Shown here in pieces: positions 58,956-64,000 of a stretch of 64,000 bases of DNA. Source of the DNA: JBBTCJ01 sp038043285 (GTDB lineage: Bacteria; Planctomycetota; Phycisphaerae; UBA1845); NCBI GenBank assembly GCA_038043285.1, contig JBBTCJ010000007.1, positions 22,955 to 86,954 of the forward strand. The letters are read 5' to 3'. Position 1 is the first letter of the stretch, and each line of letters starts with the position of its first letter. Both the position numbers and the translations under genes were made by a program. The notes under the pieces were generated by a model. That model saw only the letters and a program-made list of their open reading frames with translations. It was not told the DNA's origin and ran no database searches.

Positions 58956-59114
58956 TTAGAAGAGCGGATACAAAAACGGCGCGAGCGGCGAGGAGCCGGC
59001 CAGCACGATGAGCGTCCCCACCAGCAGGAGGACGCAGATCAGCGGGATCAGCCACCACTTCTTCTCCTCCTTAATGAACAGGAAGAACTCTTTGATGAGC
59101 GATTGTTTGGCCAT
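58956..59114 (-). CDS. DUF5989-type small membrane protein (52 aa)
   Basis: A 52-residue protein: amphipathic N-terminus (MAKQSLIKEFFLFIKEEKKW), one transmembrane helix (WLIPLICVLLLVGTLIVLAG) and the tail SSPLAPFLYPLF. This is the pattern of DUF5989 proteins, which occur with carbamoyltransferases and SxtJ proteins, as here. It follows the carbamoyltransferase by about 90 bp, in a region with short ATTCTACATT-type inverted repeats. Confidence 0.8.
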   Translation of the reverse strand: MAKQSLIKEFFLFIKEEKKWWLIPLICVLLLVGTLIVLAGSSPLAPFLYPLF

Positions 59115-59204
59115 GGATCCGCAATGTAGAATGTAGAATACGGAGAGGATGACGAGAATCTCAACCCATTCGTCGTTCCCAATTCTTCATTCTACATTAA
59201 AGTC

Positions 59205-60989
59205 TCATCTCACCGTCGCCTTTTCCGCGGTCCGCAGTCCCTTCTCCAACTCCACGCTTCGTTTCATTCCGGCTTCGTAGTCGACGCGCGACGTTTTCTG
59301 CGTGACCACGAAGTTGCCGATCACCAGCGCGTCGATTCCGGTGTTGACGAACGTACGGTACGCATCCTGGGGCGTGCACACAATAGGCTCACCGCGAACG
59401 TTGAACGAGGTGTTCACCACGACGGGAACGCCGGTGAGGCGGTGGAAGGCGCGGATCAGGCGGTAGTAGCGCCCGTTGACCGCCTCGGTGACGGTCTGCA
59501 CCCGACCCGTCCCGTCCTGGTGCGTGATCGCCGGAAGGATGGCCCGCTTGTCGGGCCGAACCTTCGGCACCAGCAGCATGAAGGGCATGTTCATCCCCAC
59601 GGGAACCTCGAAGTATTCGTGAACGTGCTCGCGGAGGACCGCCGGGGCGAAGGGGCGGAAGGCCTCGCGGAACTTCACCTTGGCGTTGATGATGTCCTTC
59701 ATCTTCGGGTTTCGCGGGTCGGCCAGCAGCGACCGCGCTCCCAAGGCCCGAGGGCCGAACTCGAGCCGACCCTGAAACCATCCGACGACCACTCCCTCGG
59801 CGATCATCCTCGCGGTGCGTTCGAGCAACTCCGTTTCATCGTCCAGCAACTCATAGACGGCCTCCGCCCGGTCGAGAACGGTCTTGATCTCCGTGTCGCT
59901 GAACTGTGGTCCCCACAGCGCATGGTCCATGCGGAACTCGCGAGGTCTCTTCAGCACCGTGTTGTAGATGTAGAAGGCGGTCCCCAGCGCCCCGCCGGAG
60001 TCGCCGGCGGCGGGCTGAATGAAGATATTCGAGAAACCCGATTCCTGAAGAATTCGCCAGTTGGCCACGCAGTTCAGTCCCACGCCGCCCGCAAGGCAGA
60101 CGTTGCTCATGCCCGTTTCACGACGCACGTGCCGGGCCATTTTGACCATGATTTCCTCCACAATCTTCTGGCCGCTGTGGGCGACGTCGCGGTGAAAGTC
60201 GCCCAGCTCCGTTTCGGGATCGCGCTGCGGCTGCCCGAACAGACGTTCCCAATCGCGGCTGATGGTCCGCTCGGTGGAGTAGGGGTGTGCGAAGTAACGC
60301 AGGTTGAGTCGGATGCTCCCGTCGTCCTTGACGTCGACGACCTCGCGGAACTTGTCGAGGTATTTCGGCTGGCCGTAGGGAGCGAGTCCCATCACCTTCC
60401 ACTCGGCGTCGTTGACCTGGAAACCCAGGTAGGCGGTGATGGCGCTGAAGAGCAGGCCGACGGAGTGCGGGAAGCGAAGCTCCTGGCGCATGTCAATGTC
60501 CACGCCGCGTCCGACGCCCCAGGCGGTGGTGGTCCATTCACCGACGCCGTCGGCGGTGATGATCGCAGCCTCCTCGAATGGTGACACGAGGAAGGCACTA
60601 GCTGCGTGCGAAAGGTGGTGCTGGGTGTAGAGGATTTCCTTGTCCGTGCCGAGTTTGTCCTGGATTTCTCGTCCGATGCGCAGTCGATGCCCCAGCCATA
60701 GGGGGATGGCCGTCAACCACGGGCGATAGGTGCGGGGCCAATAGTCGAGGATGGTTTCGAGGATGCGGTTGAACTTGACCAGCGGCTTCTCGTAGAAGCC
60801 GACGTGGTCCACCTCGGCGATGGTGATTCCGCCTTCGCGAAGACAGTAGTCGACGGCATGTTTGGGAAAGCCAAAGTCGTGTTTTTGGCGAGTGAATCGC
60901 TCTTCCTCGGCGGCGGCGATGAGCTTCCCGTCGCGGACCAGGGCCGCGCCGGCGTCGTGGTAGTAGCAGGATAGGCCGAGGACGATCAT
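59205..60989 (-). CDS. carbamoyltransferase (NodU/HypF-C type)
   Basis: A 594-residue carbamoyltransferase of the NodU/TobZ/HypF superfamily, using carbamoyl phosphate and ATP to carbamoylate a hydroxyl group. Signs: GLSCYYHDAGAALVRDGKL, HHLSHAASAFLVSPF, ITADGVGEW, AGGVGLNCVANWRI, GRLEFGPRALGARSLLADPR and NTSFNVRGEPIVCTP. Together with SxtJ and DUF5989 it forms a conserved trio probably involved in surface glycan or secondary metabolite modification. The ATG 60989 gives family length; the 70 extra residues to 61190 do not. There is a 217-bp gap upstream without a clear gene. Confidence 0.9.
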   Translation of the reverse strand: MIVLGLSCYYHDAGAALVRDGKLIAAAEEERFTRQKHDFGFPKHAVDYCLREGGITIAEVDHVGFYEKPLVKFNRILETILDYWPRTYRPWLTAIPLWLGHRLRIGREIQDKLGTDKEILYTQHHLSHAASAFLVSPFEEAAIITADGVGEWTTTAWGVGRGVDIDMRQELRFPHSVGLLFSAITAYLGFQVNDAEWKVMGLAPYGQPKYLDKFREVVDVKDDGSIRLNLRYFAHPYSTERTISRDWERLFGQPQRDPETELGDFHRDVAHSGQKIVEEIMVKMARHVRRETGMSNVCLAGGVGLNCVANWRILQESGFSNIFIQPAAGDSGGALGTAFYIYNTVLKRPREFRMDHALWGPQFSDTEIKTVLDRAEAVYELLDDETELLERTARMIAEGVVVGWFQGRLEFGPRALGARSLLADPRNPKMKDIINAKVKFREAFRPFAPAVLREHVHEYFEVPVGMNMPFMLLVPKVRPDKRAILPAITHQDGTGRVQTVTEAVNGRYYRLIRAFHRLTGVPVVVNTSFNVRGEPIVCTPQDAYRTFVNTGIDALVIGNFVVTQKTSRVDYEAGMKRSVELEKGLRTAEKATVR

Positions 60990-61206
60990 TGGATCAAGGA
61001 GTTGGTTTTTGGAGGACAATGAGCGCGGAATCGTGGAAGCGAAATGCCGAATTGTATGTGTTCCTCGGACCTCGACGTTCCATGTTCGTTGACAGATGGG
61101 CATCGCCGGGCACTGGCCCGCTCTCCCAAAGTCGCGGCCCTGACCCGGCGTGTTCCATGGTCCGACCGCACCGCGCGTTCGCCATTCCACATTTGGAATC
61201 CACTCA

Positions 61207-61665
61207 TCAGAACGGTCGCCGCATGCGCTCTATCGTCGGCTCGTGGCGCTTGTAGGCTTCCCAGTACGACCCGTTGGTTTTCAGCTTTCGCCGCAGCGGA
61301 TCGCCCATGCGGACGATCAGCGAAAAAATGGGCAGGATGAAAACGAACAGCATGGTCAGCAGGATCGTGGACATCACCACGCCGATTGGAACGGTCGCGC
61401 TCATCCACCCGACGTACACCAGTTTGGTCAGCCGCGGCGACGCCATCGAGAGGGTGAACAAAGCCGCGCCGATGATCCACAACCCAACGGCTGCGATCTG
61501 TGAACCGTCGTTGCGCCAGGTTGCAAGCGATCCGGTTGCGTCCGTCCGCCGCCAGGCCAGGAACCACAGGACGGCCCCGATGGCGCCGAAGCCGATCAGC
61601 ATCGCCCGCCCGAACTTGCCGAGATCGGAAGGAGTTGGATTTCTGTTGACGACGAAGATACTCAC
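61207..61665 (-). CDS. SxtJ-family membrane protein
   Basis: A 152-residue protein with about four transmembrane helices and the family end MGDPLRRKLKTNGSYWEAYK. SxtJ proteins accompany carbamoyltransferases; the precise role is unknown. The start is a GTG with GGGAG upstream, 7 bp after metG, so it is probably cotranscribed with metG. Confidence 0.82.
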   Translation of the reverse strand: MSIFVVNRNPTPSDLGKFGRAMLIGFGAIGAVLWFLAWRRTDATGSLATWRNDGSQIAAVGLWIIGAALFTLSMASPRLTKLVYVGWMSATVPIGVVMSTILLTMLFVFILPIFSLIVRMGDPLRRKLKTNGSYWEAYKRHEPTIERMRRPF

Positions 61666-61672
61666 TGGATCT

Positions 61673-63409
61673 TCACTCCCCTAGCACTTCCTTCGGATCC
61701 AGCTTCCGTACGAGAAGAACAGGTTCACCCAGGATACTGCCCGGACCGAGCGGATCCGTCGCGGAAGCCCACCTTCGCCAATCCCCTTCGAGCCGCAGCA
61801 TCTTCGCGCACTTCTGGGCTGTTGAGGGCAAGAACGGAGCGATCAGGGTGGTCAGTGTCCGGGCCGTTTGCAGGCAGACGTTGATCGCCCGCCCGCAGGC
61901 AGCGAGGTCGTCCTTGCGCGTCGAGAACGGTCTGGTGGTGTCGAAATACACGTTGCCCGCACGGGCCAGGGCCATCACTTCGGCGAGTCCCGCTTTGAAA
62001 TGACACGTTTCCAGTTCCGCCCCGCAGCGCTGGACGGCTTCCGCGCAGCGTTTCAACTGCGCCGCGTCGACGTCCATCCTCGTGCCACCTTGCGGCACTT
62101 GTCCGTCGAAATACTTGTGGGCAAAGGTGATCGTGCGATTGAAGAAGTTGCCGAAGGCGTTGAGCAGTTCGCCGTTGTTGCGGTTGATGAAGTCCTCAAG
62201 ATCAAACGCGGTCCTCGCGCCTTCGGGAGCGACCGCGGTCAGGTAATAGCGCAGTGGATCGGGATCGAACGATTGGAGATAGTCCTCGATCCAGACGGCT
62301 GTCCCGCGGCTCTTGCTGATTTTCTCCTCCTCCTTGCCCGGAAACTTGATGTTGAGGAAGGAGTTGGAGACCACGTTGTGCGGAAGCTGGTATTCGCCCC
62401 AGGCGCCCTGCAGGTCGTCGCGGTCATGCGTCGCCAGCAGCATGGCGGGCCAGGTGATGGCGTGGAAGACGATGTTGTCCTCGCCGATGAAGTGGACGAC
62501 CTTGCAGTCCGGGTCTTTCCACCAATGGGCGTAGGCTTCCGCTCCCTCGCCGCGCTGTTCGCACAAAGCAGCCGTGAACGACACGTAGCCGATCGGGGCG
62601 TCGAACCAGACGTACAGGGATTTGCCCTTGGCGTCGGGATCGTCGAGCGGGACGGGCACGCCCCAAGTGAGGTCGCGGGTCATGGCCCGTTCCGGCAGAC
62701 CCTCGGTCTCGATGCGTCCCAGGGATTGATTGAGCACCGTCGTGCGCCAAGTTGCTCCACAAGCGGCGGCGTCCTTCTTGCTCGCCAGCCAACCGGACAG
62801 GCGAGACTGCAACTGGTCAAGGCGAAGATACCAATGGACCGTCTCGCGCAGCTCGGGTCTGCTGCCGCTCATCAGGCTGACCGGGTTGATGAGCGTCGTT
62901 TGCTCAATGGCACGTCCGCAGTCCTCGCACTGATCGCCGAAGGCCTTCGCGCCGCCGCAATGAGGACACGTTCCGCGTACGAAGCGGTCGGGCAAAAACT
63001 GGCCCGCCTCGGTATCGAAGAGCTGCCGACCGGTGCGTTTGGTGAACAATCCCTTACGGTTGATCGCGAGAAAAAAGTCCTGGCTGAATCGTTCGTGGAG
63101 GCGTACGTAGTCGGGTTGATGCGTGCCGGCGAAGATGTCGAATTCGATGCCTAGTCCGGCGAAGTCGCGCCGCTGGGACTCGTTAAACGAAGCGGTCAAC
63201 TCCTCGACGCTCCGACCTTGTTCGCGGGCGGTCTTGAGGGCGGCCACCCCGTTGTCGTCGCTGCCGCAGATGAAGCGTACGTCGGCTCCGGAAGCGCGAA
63301 GATAGCGAACGTAGGTATCGGCCGGGAGGTAGGCGCCGGCGATGTGTCCGACGTGAAGGCGGCCGTTGGAGTACGGTAACGCCCCGGTAATGAGAAACCG
63401 CCGTCTCAT
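61673..63409 (-). CDS. metG: methionyl-tRNA synthetase
   Basis: A 578-residue class I aminoacyl-tRNA synthetase charging tRNA-Met. HVGH (HIGH-type) occurs at NGRLHVGHIAGAYLPAD, the KMSKS loop is EEKISKSRG, and a zinc-binding insert CPHCGG...CEDCG is present. No C-terminal tRNA-binding domain is seen. It is read from its own promoter and is likely followed by sxtJ. Confidence 0.95.
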   Translation of the reverse strand: MRRRFLITGALPYSNGRLHVGHIAGAYLPADTYVRYLRASGADVRFICGSDDNGVAALKTAREQGRSVEELTASFNESQRRDFAGLGIEFDIFAGTHQPDYVRLHERFSQDFFLAINRKGLFTKRTGRQLFDTEAGQFLPDRFVRGTCPHCGGAKAFGDQCEDCGRAIEQTTLINPVSLMSGSRPELRETVHWYLRLDQLQSRLSGWLASKKDAAACGATWRTTVLNQSLGRIETEGLPERAMTRDLTWGVPVPLDDPDAKGKSLYVWFDAPIGYVSFTAALCEQRGEGAEAYAHWWKDPDCKVVHFIGEDNIVFHAITWPAMLLATHDRDDLQGAWGEYQLPHNVVSNSFLNIKFPGKEEEKISKSRGTAVWIEDYLQSFDPDPLRYYLTAVAPEGARTAFDLEDFINRNNGELLNAFGNFFNRTITFAHKYFDGQVPQGGTRMDVDAAQLKRCAEAVQRCGAELETCHFKAGLAEVMALARAGNVYFDTTRPFSTRKDDLAACGRAINVCLQTARTLTTLIAPFLPSTAQKCAKMLRLEGDWRRWASATDPLGPGSILGEPVLLVRKLDPKEVLGE

Positions 63410-63487
63410 GCTGTTTCGCCGTCAGAATCCGCCCGGTTCGACGCCGATGCCCCCGCAGCCGACGGGAAAGCTCGTCGAATCGGGCTG

Positions 63488-63515
63488 ATTGTAGGGATCA
63501 ACCCCGGCGTGACAA
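63488..63515 (-). promoter_or_regulatory. sigma-70 promoter of metG
   Basis: Minus strand: TTGTCA (63515-63510), 16-nt spacer, TACAAT (63493-63488); leader about 72 nt. Confidence 0.6.
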
Positions 63516-63563
63516 GAAACGGACAGAAACGCGGGTCCACGCATAAGATTCGTGCGTCAACTT

Positions 63564-63591
63564 TGACCCTGGGTCGGGAATGGCGATAATC
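63564..63591 (+). promoter_or_regulatory. sigma-70 promoter of tatA
   Basis: TTGACC (63564-63569), 16-nt spacer, GATAAT (63586-63591), about 80 nt before the ATG at 63681. Divergent from the metG promoter. Confidence 0.55.
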
Positions 63592-63680
63592 CTTTGGTCG
63601 CTTCCCGATCGAGGGAGGACGTGGGCGCGTCTACCACGCTTCCCAGCCGGGGACGATGTGCGGTACATGGGACAACGGCG

Positions 63681-63950
63681 ATGAACAATGAGGTGCTGGC
63701 CATGTTCGGCCTGCCTGGCGGGATGGAGTGGGTGGTCATCCTGATCGTCGGCCTGTTGGCGTTCGGCCGGCGTCTGCCGGACGTTGCCCGGTCGCTGGGG
63801 AAGAGCATCGTCGAGTTCAAGAGAGGGATGCGCGAGGTGAAGGACGACATCGAGGAGTCGGCCAAGCTCGAATCGCGCGAGCCGCCGAGAATCGAGCAGA
63901 AACGGGACCCGACTGCATCGCGCGACTCGAATCTTACCGCGAAGGGTTAG
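63681..63950 (+). CDS. tatA: twin-arginine translocase subunit TatA
   Basis: An 89-residue protein with one short transmembrane helix (EWVVILIVGLLAFGRRLPDV), the FG hinge, the amphipathic helix (ARSLGKSIVEFKRGMREVKD) and a charged C-terminal tail, as in TatA/TatB/Hcf106 proteins. TatA forms the pore for folded proteins with RR signals, such as the NapA-type enzyme and Rieske protein in this window. No tatC is seen before the window ends. ATG 63681 or 63702 may be used. Confidence 0.88.
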   Translation: MNNEVLAMFGLPGGMEWVVILIVGLLAFGRRLPDVARSLGKSIVEFKRGMREVKDDIEESAKLESREPPRIEQKRDPTASRDSNLTAKG

Positions 63951-63978
63951 CCCGCATTTCTCACCAGGTGAGAGCGGG
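63951..63978 (+). terminator. hairpin after tatA
   Basis: CCCGC (63951-63955) pairs with GCGGG (63974-63978) and an inner CTCAC/GTGAG stem encloses a 3-base loop. A TCGTCATTTT follows, so it may act as a terminator. Confidence 0.45.
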
Positions 63979-64000
63979 TCGTCATTTTGAATTGGCCGTG

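Overview
The window is a GC-rich bacterial chromosome segment, most likely from an uncultured member of the Planctomycetota. I infer this from the combination of an exosortase with its own membrane partner, an XrtA-type exopolysaccharide cluster, a carbamoyltransferase/SxtJ/DUF5989 trio, a dockerin-like EF-hand relic ending in a Gly-Pro, an unusual sigma factor with a long helix-turn-helix extension, and many short dispersed intergenic repeats. No rRNA gene or marker gene fixes the taxonomy.

Layout. 1-10 kb: the end of an ABC exporter, a MORN-repeat lipoprotein, a MOT1-type molybdate/sulfate transporter, a sugar-nucleotide epimerase, a secreted LolA/DUF2092-like protein, a coiled-coil membrane protein with a 50-residue membrane companion, MreB, and a metallo-beta-lactamase-fold hydrolase. 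10-15 kb: an RCK-domain protein, FolC, AroB and IspH. 15.0-31.9 kb: a long co-directional minus-strand block that is the most interesting part of the window. Its first gene is an Rrf2 regulator with three NsrR/IscR-like cysteines. It is followed by a GltD-like FAD/NAD(P)/Fe-S oxidoreductase, a Rieske protein, a full-length cytochrome b, a ten-haem c-type cytochrome, a NapA-type molybdoenzyme, two NapG-like and two NapH-like Fe-S membrane proteins (one with an N-terminal triple YHS/TRASH module), a NapF/MauM-like ferredoxin and a hemerythrin. I read it as one respiratory nitrate-reduction module that joins a bc-type quinol-oxidising complex to a periplasmic nitrate reductase without napB, napC or napD in view, probably under nitrosative/redox control.

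32-39.3 kb: threonine aldolase, a patch of decayed mobile and signalling genes (IS4-type transposase, IS66 TnpA, histidine-kinase ATPase fragments), a GT4 glycosyltransferase-glycosidase fusion overlapping a GH130 enzyme, and an exosortase with a coupled membrane protein. 39.4-50 kb: tRNA-Leu(CAG), an aspartate-type aminotransferase, a DinB-like DUF1569 protein with an overlapping small Rieske protein, a DUF4097 lipoprotein built of THNGE repeats, a FecCD/FecE metal-chelate importer whose permease carries an EF-hand loop, PrpB and PrpC of the methylcitrate cycle, and a sigma-70 family factor. 50-58.7 kb: a dockerin-like relic beside a 37-bp tandem repeat, a HAD phosphatase, a DUF2723 membrane protein, and a five-gene polysaccharide operon (WecB, UDP-glucose dehydrogenase, nucleotide-sugar epimerase, polysaccharide deacetylase, WecA). 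58.9-64 kb: the DUF5989, carbamoyltransferase and SxtJ genes downstream of metG, then divergent tatA.

Several intergenic regions carry recognisable sigma-70-like promoters (TTGACA-type -35, 15-18 nt spacer, TANNNT-type -10). Three genes (folC, aroB, prpB) have a -10 element so close to the start codon that leaderless transcripts are plausible. Intergenic DNA is rich in at least four families of short dispersed repeats, plus a 142-bp MITE-like inverted-repeat element after mreB.
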